This document shows positions 46,984-55,519 of a stretch of 64,000 bases of DNA, in pieces (position 1 is the stretch's first letter; each line of letters opens with the position of its first letter). The notes beneath the pieces were generated by a model that was not told where the DNA came from, did no database searches, and worked only from the letters and a program-made list of their open reading frames with translations. Position numbers and translations under genes: made by a program. The stretch is from contig NZ_CP036426.1 in NCBI RefSeq assembly GCF_007752535.1, forward strand, positions 930,001 through 994,000, in the 5' to 3' direction. The stretch is from Tautonia plasticadhaerens (GTDB lineage: Bacteria; Planctomycetota; Planctomycetia; Isosphaerales; Isosphaeraceae).

Positions 46984-47556
46984 ATGAAGAAGGTTTATAC
47001 TACCGGCCAGGTCGCCAAGATCTGCAAGGTCGCGCCCCGGACGGTCAGCAAGTGGTTCGATTCTGGCCGTTTGCGCGGCTACCGCATCCCCGGATCGCAG
47101 GACCGCCGCATCCCGCGCGATAACCTGCTCCGGTTCCTCAAAGAATACGGGATGCCCCTCGGCGAGCTCGAAGCCGAGGTCTACAACAAAGTCCTGGTCG
47201 TGGGCGCCGACGGGCCGCTCCAGGCCATGCTCCGGGAGCACCTCCGGGAGACCGACGACTTCCGCCTGGAAGTCGCCGCCTCCGGCTTCGAGGCCGGCAT
47301 CCGTGCCGAGAGCTTCCACCCGGACTGCATCGTCATCGACATGGCCATCGGCCGCATCGAGGCCGGCCAGATCGCCCAGAACCTCAAGCGGAGCGAGGAC
47401 CACGCCACCACGATCCTCATCGCCCTCACCAGCGACGAGCCGGGCGAGGAGATCTACCGCCTCGGGTTCAACGACGGCTTCAAGAAGCCCTTCGACGGCG
47501 CCCTGCTCGCCGAACGCGTCAAGCGCCTCATCGCCCAGAAGAAGAACGAGGACTGA
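46984..47556 (+). CDS. Excisionase/MerR-type HTH fused to a receiver-like domain
   Basis: The product is 190 residues. Residues 1-58 are a helix-turn-helix of the BldC/excisionase type (YTTGQVAKICKVAPRTVSKWFDSGRLRGYRIPGSQDRRIPRDNLLRFLKEYG). Residues about 68-187 fold like a response-regulator receiver: KVLVVGADGPLQAMLREHL, then DCIVIDMAIGRIEA with Asp119 at the phospho-acceptor position, LIALTSDEP, and GFNDGFKKPFDGALLAERV with the conserved Lys. The acidic pocket before the acceptor is poor (VVGAD instead of DDD), so phosphorylation is doubtful. GGAG lies about 12 nt before ATG 46984. The gene start is AT-rich (ATGAAGAAGGTTTATACTAC). It stands alone and is followed by a very strong hairpin. 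Confidence 0.85.
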   Translation: MKKVYTTGQVAKICKVAPRTVSKWFDSGRLRGYRIPGSQDRRIPRDNLLRFLKEYGMPLGELEAEVYNKVLVVGADGPLQAMLREHLRETDDFRLEVAASGFEAGIRAESFHPDCIVIDMAIGRIEAGQIAQNLKRSEDHATTILIALTSDEPGEEIYRLGFNDGFKKPFDGALLAERVKRLIAQKKNED

Positions 47557-47582
47557 TCCCCGATCCTCCCTCGCGACCCCCC

Positions 47583-47635
47583 GGGCCCCCCGGGGTCGAC
47601 CCGGCTCGAGCCGCCGGGACGACCCCGGGGGGCCC
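47583..47635 (+). terminator. Very stable hairpin after the HTH-receiver gene
   Basis: GGGCCCCCCGGGGTCG (47583-47598) pairs perfectly over 16 bp with 47620-47635 around a 21-nt loop that itself can fold. GGTTTTCC follows about 10 nt later. A further perfect palindrome GGGGTGCTGCACCCC lies at 47658-47672 just upstream of a TATGAT (47688-47693) that may be the -10 of the next gene. Confidence 0.6.
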
Positions 47636-47745
47636 GTTCCCGTCCGGTTTTCCACCCGGGGTGCTGCACCCCCCGGCCCGGGCCCCGTATGATGCACCCG
47701 ACGCCGACGCCCGCCCCTCGCCCCCGCCCCGGACCGGCCTGATCG

Positions 47746-49383
47746 ATGCCCGATCCGCCCCCAACGCACCCGAGACCCGGCCCCTGGCCCTGGATCCTCG
47801 GCGCGATCGCCGGGCTCTCGGTCCTGCTCACGCTCGCCGACCCGGGCATCACCAGCGACGAGCCGATCGACGTGAAGGTCGGCCGCAACTACCTCCGGCA
47901 GGCTTCCCGGCTCGTCGACCAGGTCGGCCGACGGGGGATCGGGTCGATCGACCGGGCCGACCTCGACGCCTTCTTCGCCGACAACGCCCAGCACCCCCCG
48001 CTCGGCCGATGGCTGCTCGGCCTGGCCTCGACGGCCTTCGAGCCGCTGGAGGGCCTGCTCGGGGGCCCCGACCCCCTCTCGGTCCACCCGGCCCGGGTCG
48101 CGCCGATGCTGGCCTTCGCCCTCCTCGTCGGCCTGGTCTCCGCCGAGGCGGGGAGGCGGGCCGGTCGCCCCGCCTCGGTCGTCGCCGGCCTGGCGCTGCT
48201 GCTCATGCCCCGCGTGTTCGCCCACGCTCACCTGGCCACGCTGGACACGTTCCTCGCCCTGACCTGGACGCTCGCCCTGCTCTCGGCGGCCCGGGCGATC
48301 GAGTCGCGGCGTCCGGTCGTCGGCCTGGCCCTGGCCGGGGCGGCCTGGGGGCTGGCGATGCTGACCAAGATCCACGGCTGGCTCCTGCCCCCGCTGGTGC
48401 TCGGCTACGCCCTCGCCACATTGCCGACCCGCAAGGCGATCGCCGGCGTCTCGCTCTGGGGGCTCGTCGGCCTGCTCGTGCTCGCCGTCGGCTGGCCCTG
48501 GCTCTGGTTCGACCCGGCCGAACGGCTCTCCCGGTTCCTCTCCACCAGCGTCGACCGCCAGCCGATCCGGGTCCTCTACCTCGGTCGGGTGACGGATGAC
48601 GTCGACGTGCCCTGGCACTACCCCTGGGCCTACTTCGCGCTGACGGTGCCGGTCGGGCTGCTCGGGATCGGGCTGGTGGGGGCGGCCCGGGGGTGCCGGG
48701 GGTGGCGATCGGACCGGTTCCCGATCCTGCTGCTGGCCTCGATCGGCCTGTTCCTCGCCCTGTTCAGCACCCGGGCCCCGGTCTACGACGGCGAGCGCCT
48801 CTTCCTGCTCGTCTTCCCGAGCTGGGCCCTCCTCGTCGGCCTGGGGTTCGGCGCGGCCTGGGAGGCATCGGGGCCCCGGCGGTGGCCCCGGGCCCTGCTG
48901 GTCGCGCTGGTCGCGGGGCAGGGGGTGGGCGTGGTCCGGATGCACCCCTTCCAGTTGAGCTACTACAACGCGATCGCCGGCGGCCTGGCCGGGGCCGAGC
49001 GGCTCGACCTGGAGCTGACCTACTGGGGGGACGCCGTCGACCCGGTCCTGCTCGAGAAGGTCGACCGCCTCGTCCCCCCCGGCTCCGAGGTCGCCCTGGC
49101 GCCGACCTTCCACCACCTCCACCCGATCGCCCTGATGACCCCCGGGCTCTTCGAGGACTCGGTCACCCTCGCCCCCGAGCAGGCCCTCGGCCGCTCCCCC
49201 TGGCTGGTCGTCTTCCGGCGCTCCGCCTACTGGTCCCCCGAAGTCCGGGCCGCGGTCCGGGGCGGCCGCCCCCTGGCCGAGCGGTCGAGGGACGGCGTCT
49301 GGCTGTCCCGGCTCTACCGCGTCGGGCCGGCCGAGGGGCGGTCCCCGCCTGCCACTCCCGAAGATTCGTTCAGAACGAATTGA
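47746..49383 (+). CDS. Glycosyltransferase family 39-like integral membrane protein
   Basis: The product is 545 residues with about ten membrane helices. The first external loop has the GT39/ArnT-like acidic site [19 protein letters not shown] (Asp-Glu after the first helix), and [15 protein letters not shown] carries the HPPL motif of polyprenyl-phosphate sugar-dependent transferases. Later are [18 protein letters not shown] and [24 protein letters not shown]. It probably moves a sugar from a polyprenyl-phosphate carrier to a lipid or protein on the outer face of the membrane; donor and acceptor are unknown. Start ATG 47746 lies 9 codons before the first helix. Its stop overlaps the moaC promoter. 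Confidence 0.85.
   Translation: MPDPPPTHPRPGPWPWILGAIAGLSVLLTLADPGITSDEPIDVKVGRNYLRQASRLVDQVGRRGIGSIDRADLDAFFADNAQHPPLGRWLLGLASTAFEPLEGLLGGPDPLSVHPARVAPMLAFALLVGLVSAEAGRRAGRPASVVAGLALLLMPRVFAHAHLATLDTFLALTWTLALLSAARAIESRRPVVGLALAGAAWGLAMLTKIHGWLLPPLVLGYALATLPTRKAIAGVSLWGLVGLLVLAVGWPWLWFDPAERLSRFLSTSVDRQPIRVLYLGRVTDDVDVPWHYPWAYFALTVPVGLLGIGLVGAARGCRGWRSDRFPILLLASIGLFLALFSTRAPVYDGERLFLLVFPSWALLVGLGFGAAWEASGPRRWPRALLVALVAGQGVGVVRMHPFQLSYYNAIAGGLAGAERLDLELTYWGDAVDPVLLEKVDRLVPPGSEVALAPTFHHLHPIALMTPGLFEDSVTLAPEQALGRSPWLVVFRRSAYWSPEVRAAVRGGRPLAERSRDGVWLSRLYRVGPAEGRSPPATPEDSFRTN
49364..49380. promoter_or_regulatory. Perfect 17-bp palindrome at the moaC promoter (operator candidate)
   Basis: ATTCGTTC-A-GAACGAAT is a perfect inverted repeat that ends on the first base of the -35 box of the moaC promoter, inside the last codons of the glycosyltransferase gene. 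Confidence 0.6.
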
Positions 49384-49408
49384 ACTCTGGAGGGGATCCG
49401 TCTACAAT
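49380..49408 (+). promoter_or_regulatory. Promoter of moaC
   Basis: TTGAAC (49380-49385), a 17-nt spacer and TACAAT (49403-49408). The start near 49415 gives a leader of about 85 nt. The -35 overlaps the TGA of the upstream gene. Confidence 0.75.
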
Positions 49409-49499
49409 CCCGACGTTGAAAAGGAGGAACGACCCGACCCGGCCTCTTCCCCGAAGACGAGCCGCCCGGGCCGGTTCGAGTCCGTCGGAGGTCCGAGGC

Positions 49500-49979
49500 A
49501 TGTCCGGATTGACGCATTTCGACGATTCGGGCGCCAGCCGGATGGTCGACGTCTCCGGCAAGCCCGAGACCGCCCGGTCGGCCACCGCCAGCGGGCTGGT
49601 CCGGATGCTCCCGGAGACCCGGGCGATGATCCTCGATCGCCGGGCCGCCAAGGGGGACGTCTTCGAAGTCGCCCGACTGGCCGGGATCCTCGCCGCCAAG
49701 CGGACGGGGGAACTGGTCCCGCTCTGCCATCCCCTGGGCCTCGACGCCGTGGAGGTCCGCTTCGAGCCGGTCGGGGACGACGCGATCCGGGTCGAGGCCA
49801 CCGCCCGGCTGTTCGGCCGGACCGGGGTGGAGATGGAAGCGATGACGGCCGTCTCGGTCGCCGCCCTGACGATCTACGACATGTGCAAGGCGGTCGACCG
49901 GGCCATGGTCATCGATCGGATCGTCCTGGAGTCGAAGTCCGGCGGCCGGAGCGGCACCTACCGCCGGGAGGCCCCCTGA
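49500..49979 (+). CDS. moaC: Cyclic pyranopterin monophosphate synthase
   Basis: A 159-residue enzyme of molybdenum cofactor synthesis that converts 3',8-cyclo-7,8-dihydro-GTP to cPMP, normally a hexamer. The family strings [43 protein letters not shown] and [25 protein letters not shown] are all present, including the active-site Lys and His/Asp residues. ATG 49500 gives the exact family N-terminus. It has its own promoter with a palindrome. No other moa or moe gene is in the window. The XRE/PBP-like regulator at 30.3 kb is too far away to link on sequence grounds. Confidence 0.96.
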   Translation: MSGLTHFDDSGASRMVDVSGKPETARSATASGLVRMLPETRAMILDRRAAKGDVFEVARLAGILAAKRTGELVPLCHPLGLDAVEVRFEPVGDDAIRVEATARLFGRTGVEMEAMTAVSVAALTIYDMCKAVDRAMVIDRIVLESKSGGRSGTYRREAP

Positions 49980-50089
49980 TCCCCCGGTGCAGGGGCCCCG
50001 GGCCGGCCCGCCCCCCCGCCCCGCCCGAATCGATCGATCCGATCCCCTCGGGGGCCGCTCCCCCGCTCGAGCCGACGGAACCCGAGCCG

Positions 50090-51148
50090 ATGGTCGAAGC
50101 CAATACCCTCTCGAGAGACCCGGGCGTCGGCCCGGCCCACCCCGGCGCCTCCTCCTGGGTCGGCCCCGACGAGCTGGCCCGGCGCCTCCGGGACGCCTAC
50201 GCCCCCATCGCCCCCCACCTGGCCGAGGCCGAGCGGGTCTTCCGGGAGGAGCTGGGCAGCCGGAGCGACTACGTCCAGCGGCTGGTGGACCACTCGGCCC
50301 GGTTCCGGGGCAAGCAGCTCCGCCCGGCTTTGGTGCTGCTCACCGCCCAGGCCTGCGGCGGCATCCGGCCGGCCCACCCGGTGGTGGCCGCCGTGGTCGA
50401 GATGATCCACACGGCCACGCTCGTCCACGACGACATCCTCGACGAGGCCGACGTCCGGCGGCACGCCGCGACGATCAACGCCGAATGGGGCAACGAGGCC
50501 GCCGTCCTGCTGGGCGACTACCTCTTCACCCACGCCTTCCACCTGGCCGCCTCGCTCGAATCCGCCTACGCCTGCCGGGTCATCGGCCACGCCACCAACC
50601 TCGTCTGCGAGGGCGAGCTGCAGCAGATCCACCACCGGGGCGACCTCGACCTCGACGAGCCCGCCTATTACGAGATCGTCCGGGGCAAGACCGCCGAGCT
50701 GACCGCCGTCTCCTGCCGGCTGGGCGCCCACTACGCCGGCTCCGGCCCCGAGGCCTGCGAGGCCTTCGACCGCTTCGGCCGGGACCTCGGGGTCGCCTTC
50801 CAGATCGCCGACGACCTGCTGGACCTCTACGGCGAGGAGGCGGCCACCGGCAAGACCCTGGGCACCGACCTGGAGAAGCAGAAGCTCACCCTGCCGGTGA
50901 TCCACCTGCTCCGCTCCGCGTCCCCCGGCGAGGCCGACCGCCTCCGCAGCCTCATCTGCTCCCCGTCCCCCGAGACCCGACGCGCCCTCCGCCCCCTGCT
51001 CGAATCCTCCGGGGCCCTGGACTACGCCTGGAGGAGGGCCCGGGGGTTCATCGACTCGGCCCGGGCCGAGCTGGGCATCCTCCCGCCCTCCCCGGCCCGG
51101 GATACGCTCGCCGGGCTCGCCCAGCTCGTCGTCCGACGCTGCTACTGA
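50090..51148 (+). CDS. Polyprenyl diphosphate synthase (long-chain trans-prenyltransferase)
   Basis: The product is 352 residues. The first Asp-rich motif is LVHDDILDEADVRR (DDxxD) and the second is AFQIADDLLDLYG (DDxxD-like). GKQLRPALVLL and EWGNEAAVLLGDYLFTHAF are standard for heptaprenyl/octaprenyl synthases. It condenses isopentenyl diphosphate units into the side chain of menaquinone or ubiquinone. The small residue pattern ahead of the first Asp motif (AVVEMIHTATL) suits long-chain products. ATG 50090 starts about 35 residues before the family core. It lies 110 bp after moaC and is followed by a terminator. Confidence 0.92.
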   Translation: MVEANTLSRDPGVGPAHPGASSWVGPDELARRLRDAYAPIAPHLAEAERVFREELGSRSDYVQRLVDHSARFRGKQLRPALVLLTAQACGGIRPAHPVVAAVVEMIHTATLVHDDILDEADVRRHAATINAEWGNEAAVLLGDYLFTHAFHLAASLESAYACRVIGHATNLVCEGELQQIHHRGDLDLDEPAYYEIVRGKTAELTAVSCRLGAHYAGSGPEACEAFDRFGRDLGVAFQIADDLLDLYGEEAATGKTLGTDLEKQKLTLPVIHLLRSASPGEADRLRSLICSPSPETRRALRPLLESSGALDYAWRRARGFIDSARAELGILPPSPARDTLAGLAQLVVRRCY

Positions 51149-51181
51149 CCGCCCCACCCGGGCCCGAGCCGCGCCCCGATC

Positions 51182-51223
51182 GCCTCCCGCTCCCAAGTCC
51201 GGGAGGCCCGCCCCCGAATTTTT
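51182..51223 (+). terminator. Terminator after the polyprenyl synthase gene
   Basis: GCCTCCCG (51182-51189) pairs with CGGGAGGC (51200-51207). A T5 tract lies at 51219-51223, about 11 nt after the stem, so it is imperfect. Confidence 0.5.
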
Positions 51224-51374
51224 CCCGGTTTCCCGAGGCCACGACGGGGGCGGGGGACGCTACTTTACTCCAGAGCCCCATGCGTGCAGCCCCGGCCCGA
51301 TCCCCGTCGGGCGAGGTTCGGCCCTCGCATCCGACGCGCCCGATCAGGCTGGATGCCGCCTCATCTCCCCGAAG

Positions 51375-52040
51375 ATGCCCTCCTCCGGCGACCTCGACGT
51401 GCCGGTCGCCGACGGTCCCGGGTCGGGCGTCTCGATGTCCCGAACGGGCTCGCGTCGCAGGACGCGAGACTTCAAGTCGATGCCGCACATCAACACCGAG
51501 ACCATCCGTACCCCGGCCGAGCCGGGGGATGACACGATCCGGGCGCTCGTGCCGACCGCGGGCCGGCCCTCCCCCCGCCTCCGGGCCCGGACGTTCGATC
51601 GGGCCCCCGGCCCCGGACGGGACGGACGACCCTTGCGCCTCGACGAGAAGATCTACCGGCGGATGCTCCAGCTCGGGATGTCCCAGCAGGCGCTGGCCCA
51701 GAAGTCCGGGGTCAGCGACTCCGAGATCTCCCGGCTGCTCAACGGCCAGTCCAAGCGCCCCGGCCTGCACAACATCCTCCGGCTGGCCCGGGCGCTGGAG
51801 GTCTCGCTCGACTTCCTGGCCGACGACCAGCTGGGCTCCGACCCCCGATCGGCCGTCGACTCCCTCTCCGGGGACGACCGCGAGTTGCTCGATCGCGCCC
51901 GGTCCATCGGCCACCGGGAAGTCGCGATGCTCCTCGACGCGACCCGGGTGCTCGGCTTCGAGGTGGCGATCCGACGCCTCTACGGGATCGACCACCGCCC
52001 CGAGCCCGATGACCCCTCCAAGGACCCGGCCCGCGCCTGA
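51375..52040 (+). CDS. XRE-family transcriptional regulator with long basic N-terminus
   Basis: The product is 221 residues. The helix-turn-helix is at about 92-150 (IYRRMLQLGMSQQALAQKSGVSDSEISRLLNGQSKRPGLHNILRLARALEVSLDFLADD). The first 90 residues are basic and disordered, so the true start may be one of several internal ATGs (51435 or 51480). The C-terminal part (DDRELLDRARSIGHREVAMLLDATRVLGFEVAIRRL) is helical, perhaps for dimerisation. Its last 61 bp overlap the 3' end of the gene on the other strand. It follows a terminator, so it is a separate unit. Confidence 0.8.
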   Translation: MPSSGDLDVPVADGPGSGVSMSRTGSRRRTRDFKSMPHINTETIRTPAEPGDDTIRALVPTAGRPSPRLRARTFDRAPGPGRDGRPLRLDEKIYRRMLQLGMSQQALAQKSGVSDSEISRLLNGQSKRPGLHNILRLARALEVSLDFLADDQLGSDPRSAVDSLSGDDRELLDRARSIGHREVAMLLDATRVLGFEVAIRRLYGIDHRPEPDDPSKDPARA

Positions 52041-53494
52041 TCGCCGGGAGGCCCCGGGCGGGCGGCCGGGGGCGGCAGCAGGGCGGCCACCTGGTCGCTC
52101 CGGACCGGCTTGAACAGGACGTGGTCGAACCAGGAGAGGGCCGCCTCCTCCCCCGGGCTCCCCGCCGACCCGCTGACGCCGATGAGCATCGGCCGCACGT
52201 CCGCGTGGTCCCGGCGGATCAGGCGGGCCAGCGCGTCCCCCTTCATCGCCGGCATCTGCAGGTCGATCAGGACCACCTCGGGGCGGAGGTCCCGGATCAT
52301 CTCCAGGGCCTCGTGGACGTCCGGGGTGACCCGGACGTCCCAGCCCCGGCGGCTGATCAGCCGCCCCAGGACCTCGACCGTCGCCGGGTGGTCGTCGATC
52401 ATCAGCAGACGCCTCCTCGGCTCGCCGGCCTGTTCCCCCGCCGCCGGATCGGGGCCGGCCCCCCGTGTCGCCCCCGACCGACCGTCGAGCGACCTTGGCA
52501 GCAGGAGCAGGAAGGGCGTCCTCGACTCCAGCCGGGCGCCGATCCGGTCCGACAGCATCGAGGCCAGGATCAGGTCCAGGTCCGCCGATCGCAGCATCGA
52601 GGGCGAGCCCCCGGCCCCCTGGGGCACCGCCCGGATCGCCAGCTCGATGCCGTCCCGGTAGTCCCGGGTCTCGACCCGGAGTTCCTGGCACCCCGGATTC
52701 GAGCCCCTCACGAAATTCAGGCCGTGCCGGACCAGTTGCTCCAGCCGCCTCGGGCTGACCCGGAGCCAGTGCCGATCGGGCCGATGGGCCCGGGAGATGC
52801 TCGGAGTCCCCCCGCCGGCGTCCTCCCGGGCCCGCTCGATCGCCCGGTCCAGCGACGCCCCCAGCTCGGCCATCCCGCTGCCGACCTCGATCGAGTCCGC
52901 CCCGAGCCGGGAGGCCTCCGAATAATCGTTCAGCAGCGACTCCATCCGGCGGCACTGGCGGTCCAGGTACTCGATCGCCCGGCGCTGGCTGAGCACCCCC
53001 TCCCCCGAGCACTGGAAGCTCAGCACCTCGATGGCATTGCGGATCCCCCCCAGTTCGTCCTTCAGGGTGCCGCCGATCACCCCCACGAGCCCGGCCATCC
53101 GCCGCAGGTCCGATTCCCGGGTGAGGGCCGCCGACCGCTCCAGCGCCCGGCGGATCGCCCGGCCGAGCCCCTCGCCGCTCCCGCGATGCACCACGGCGAA
53201 GGCCCCGGCGCGCCGGAGTCGCTCCGCCTCACGGTCGTCCTTCACCGCGCTGAGCACGACCACCGGCACCGTCCCGGCCAGGGTCAATCGGGGCAGCCAG
53301 CGCATCGCGTCCACCTCGGGAGGGCCGTGCGCCAGCACGATCGCGTCGGTCCGGGCCGGGACGACCTCGGCCGGCACCTCCTCGCTCAGCTGGCAGACCT
53401 CGACCCCCCCACCGCCGACCCCGTCCAGTCCCCGAATCGCCTCCACGTCCTCGGTCGTGATCCCAAGGACTGCCAGGCGAGGCGGGACGGACAT
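51980..53494 (-). CDS. Hybrid signalling protein: receiver-like N-terminus, kinase-like middle, C-terminal receiver
   Basis: The product is 504 residues. Residues about 1-125 look like a degenerate receiver (LAVLGITTEDVEAI...DAIVLAHGP...VPVVVLSAVKD...AGAFAVVHRG). The middle (about 130-340) has a long helical dimerisation-like segment (LRRMAGLVGVIGGTLKDELGGIRNAIEVLSF; no clear phospho-His in an HE pair) and HATPase-like remnants without a visible N, G1 or G2 box. The end is a full receiver: LLMIDDHPATVEVLGRL, VVLIDLQMPAMKGDALARL with the acceptor Asp, ISV-like IGVSGS and VLFKPVRSDQ. So it can receive a phosphate but probably not autophosphorylate. ATG 53494 has GGAG 8 nt upstream. It ends inside the XRE gene. 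Confidence 0.78.
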   Translation of the reverse strand: MSVPPRLAVLGITTEDVEAIRGLDGVGGGGVEVCQLSEEVPAEVVPARTDAIVLAHGPPEVDAMRWLPRLTLAGTVPVVVLSAVKDDREAERLRRAGAFAVVHRGSGEGLGRAIRRALERSAALTRESDLRRMAGLVGVIGGTLKDELGGIRNAIEVLSFQCSGEGVLSQRRAIEYLDRQCRRMESLLNDYSEASRLGADSIEVGSGMAELGASLDRAIERAREDAGGGTPSISRAHRPDRHWLRVSPRRLEQLVRHGLNFVRGSNPGCQELRVETRDYRDGIELAIRAVPQGAGGSPSMLRSADLDLILASMLSDRIGARLESRTPFLLLLPRSLDGRSGATRGAGPDPAAGEQAGEPRRRLLMIDDHPATVEVLGRLISRRGWDVRVTPDVHEALEMIRDLRPEVVLIDLQMPAMKGDALARLIRRDHADVRPMLIGVSGSAGSPGEEAALSWFDHVLFKPVRSDQVAALLPPPAARPGPPGDQARAGSLEGSSGSGRWSIP

Positions 53495-53552
53495 GGGCAT
53501 CACTCCATGATCAATTGGTGGAGACGATGATCCTGCCCTCGGTCCCCAACGA

Positions 53553-53580
53553 ACTATATCCGTGAGGCGATCTCTGGCAA
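53553..53580 (-). promoter_or_regulatory. Promoter of the hybrid signalling gene
   Basis: On the minus strand: TTGCCA (53580-53575), a 16-nt spacer and TATAGT (53558-53553), about 55 bp upstream of ATG 53494. Confidence 0.75.
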
Positions 53581-53636
53581 GCGAGGCAATCTGAAAAGTT
53601 TCTTTATTAGGCCGAAACGGGCGGATAATGTTGGTC

Positions 53637-53675
53637 GGCGACGGGGCCCCGTCACGTCGACGCGGCCCCGTCGCC
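53637..53675 (-). terminator. Hairpin downstream of rpoN
   Basis: GGCGACGGGGCC (53637-53648) pairs perfectly over 12 bp with GGCCCCGTCGCC (53664-53675). It lies between the rpoN stop and the next promoter on the same strand. There is no T-tract. 53676-53866 holds nothing else. Confidence 0.5.
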
Positions 53676-53866
53676 GAATCGGACGAGCCGGCAGCGGAGT
53701 GTCCAATGCCCGATCCGGGCCGTGGGTCGGCGTCCCCGGGCAGATCCTTCGCCGGGGGACGAGGGGCGGAGACCCCGGGGGCGAGGGGGGCGGATCGGCG
53801 GGGGGCGGCCGCCGGCCTGGGTGCCCCGCCGATCCGATGTCCCCGACAGGCGGGTCGGCCTGGGGT

Positions 53867-55294
53867 TCAGAATTCCTTCCGGTGCCGACTGGAGGGGATC
53901 CGGAGGGCCTTGCGGTATTTGGTCACGGTCCTCCGGGCGACGGTGAGCCCTTGCCGCCCGAGTTCGTCGACGATTTCCTCGTCGGAGAGCGGCTTGCTCT
54001 TGTCTTCCTTGCTGATGATCTCGGTCAGTTTTTGCTTGATGGTGTCCCAGGCCACTTCCTCGCCGTCGGCGCTCACGGTGCCGCCGCCGAAGAAGCGTTT
54101 CAGGGCGAAGATGCCCCGGGGGGTCTGGACCCATTTGTCGTCGACCGCCCGGCTGACGGTGGTGACGTGGACGCCGACGAGGTCGGCGATCTGCTGCATC
54201 TTCAGGGGCTGGATCGCCTCGGGCCCCTTGTCGAGGAAGTCGCGCTGGTGGGCGATGATCGCCTTGGCCACCTTCAGCAGGGTGTTCCGGCGCTGCTCGA
54301 TCGACTCGATCAGCCAGCGGGCCGACTGGATCTTCTTCTGGATGAAGGCCCGGGCGTCGGGGTCGCCGTTGCGGTCCTTGAGCATCCGCTGGTAGCGTCG
54401 GGAGATGCTCAGCTGGGGGGTGTGCTCGTCGACCAGGCGGACCTGGTACTCCCCGTGCTCGTCGGGCTCGACGATCAGGTCGGGGACGACGTACTGGGCG
54501 GTCTCGGGGTTGAACCGGGCGCCGGGCTTGGGATTGAGCCTGCGGAGCTGGTCGAGCCCCTCCTTGATCTCGGCCAGGGAGAGGCCGGCCTTCTTCTCGA
54601 TCGTCGGCAGGCGGTTCTGCTGGATGTCGTCGAGGTGGTCGCTGATGAGCACCCGGAGGACCTCGACGCAGGGGGTCTCCGGCGTCAGTTGCAGCAGCAG
54701 GCACTCGCGGAGGTCCCGGGCGCAGATGCCGGGCGGGTCCAGCTTCTGAACCAGCCGCAACGCCCGCTCGGCCTCCTCGAACGTCACCGAGCCGGCCGAC
54801 ATCCGCACCAGGTCCGGGATATCCAGGCCCGTCAGGTAGCCGTTCTCGTCGAGGTTGGAGATGATGTAATCGGCCACCGCCCGGACCTGCGGCGGCAGGT
54901 CCGGGAAGGAGAGCTGCTCGCTGAGATAGTCGTGCAGCGAGGGAGGTCGGGACGCCATGTTTTGCATGGCGTCATGCTTGCGATCCGATTCCTCGACGAG
55001 GGCGGCGCGGCTGGGGCGGTGCATCTCCCCGGAGGTGTCCCAGTTGTCCCAGTCGTCGAAGACTTCGGTCTCGTCGACCTTCTCCTCCTGCTCGGCGGGC
55101 GCCTCCTCGGCCTGCCCCTCAGGGGCGACGGACTCGCGGAGGTCCTCGAGCAGCGGGTTCTCGATCAGCTCCTGGTCGATCCGCTCCTGTAATGCCAGCC
55201 AGGGCAATTGCAGGATTTCCATCGACTGGATCATGCGGGGCGCCATGCGCATCCGCATGTCGGTCCGCATTTGTTGCGAGGTGTCGAGCCGCAT
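53867..55294 (-). CDS. rpoN: RNA polymerase sigma-54 factor
   Basis: The product is 475 residues and recognises -24/-12 promoters, needing AAA+ activators. Region I is Gln/Leu-rich (MRMRMAPRMIQSMEILQLPWLALQERIDQEL), region II is acidic (EEAPAEQEEKVDETEVFDDWDNWD). The core-binding domain includes NLDENGYLTG and KLDPPGICARDLRECLLLQL; the HTH is LQPLKMQQIADLVGVHVTTVSRAVDDKWVQTP; the RpoN box is ARRTVTKYRK near the C-terminus. All parts are intact. The start is fixed by region I; the ribosome site is weak (GAAGCTAGAG). No hpf or PTS genes follow, unlike the proteobacterial locus. Confidence 0.96.
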   Translation of the reverse strand: MRLDTSQQMRTDMRMRMAPRMIQSMEILQLPWLALQERIDQELIENPLLEDLRESVAPEGQAEEAPAEQEEKVDETEVFDDWDNWDTSGEMHRPSRAALVEESDRKHDAMQNMASRPPSLHDYLSEQLSFPDLPPQVRAVADYIISNLDENGYLTGLDIPDLVRMSAGSVTFEEAERALRLVQKLDPPGICARDLRECLLLQLTPETPCVEVLRVLISDHLDDIQQNRLPTIEKKAGLSLAEIKEGLDQLRRLNPKPGARFNPETAQYVVPDLIVEPDEHGEYQVRLVDEHTPQLSISRRYQRMLKDRNGDPDARAFIQKKIQSARWLIESIEQRRNTLLKVAKAIIAHQRDFLDKGPEAIQPLKMQQIADLVGVHVTTVSRAVDDKWVQTPRGIFALKRFFGGGTVSADGEEVAWDTIKQKLTEIISKEDKSKPLSDEEIVDELGRQGLTVARRTVTKYRKALRIPSSRHRKEF

Positions 55295-55451
55295 AAGACT
55301 CTAGCTTCCGCTCGGGGACCCGAAGGCGTATCGCCCCTGAAGGCTTCCTGGCCGGGCCGGGCCATCGGTCGGGGAGACCGGCCCGGTCGGGGCCATCGGC
55401 CAGCCGCCGTCCTCCGGGACGATCGGCAGCCGTGACGGACGATCCGCAAAA

Positions 55452-55480
55452 ATCATACCACGATCGCGGTGACCTGACGA
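55452..55480 (-). promoter_or_regulatory. Promoter candidate of rpoN
   Basis: On the minus strand: TCGTCA (55480-55475), a 17-nt spacer and TATGAT (55457-55452). The -35 is weak. It lies between the recR stop and rpoN, with a leader of about 150 nt. Confidence 0.5.
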
Positions 55481-55519
55481 GGGGGGCACCCCGGAAATCG
55501 CCCGGGACGCGGCGGGGGC

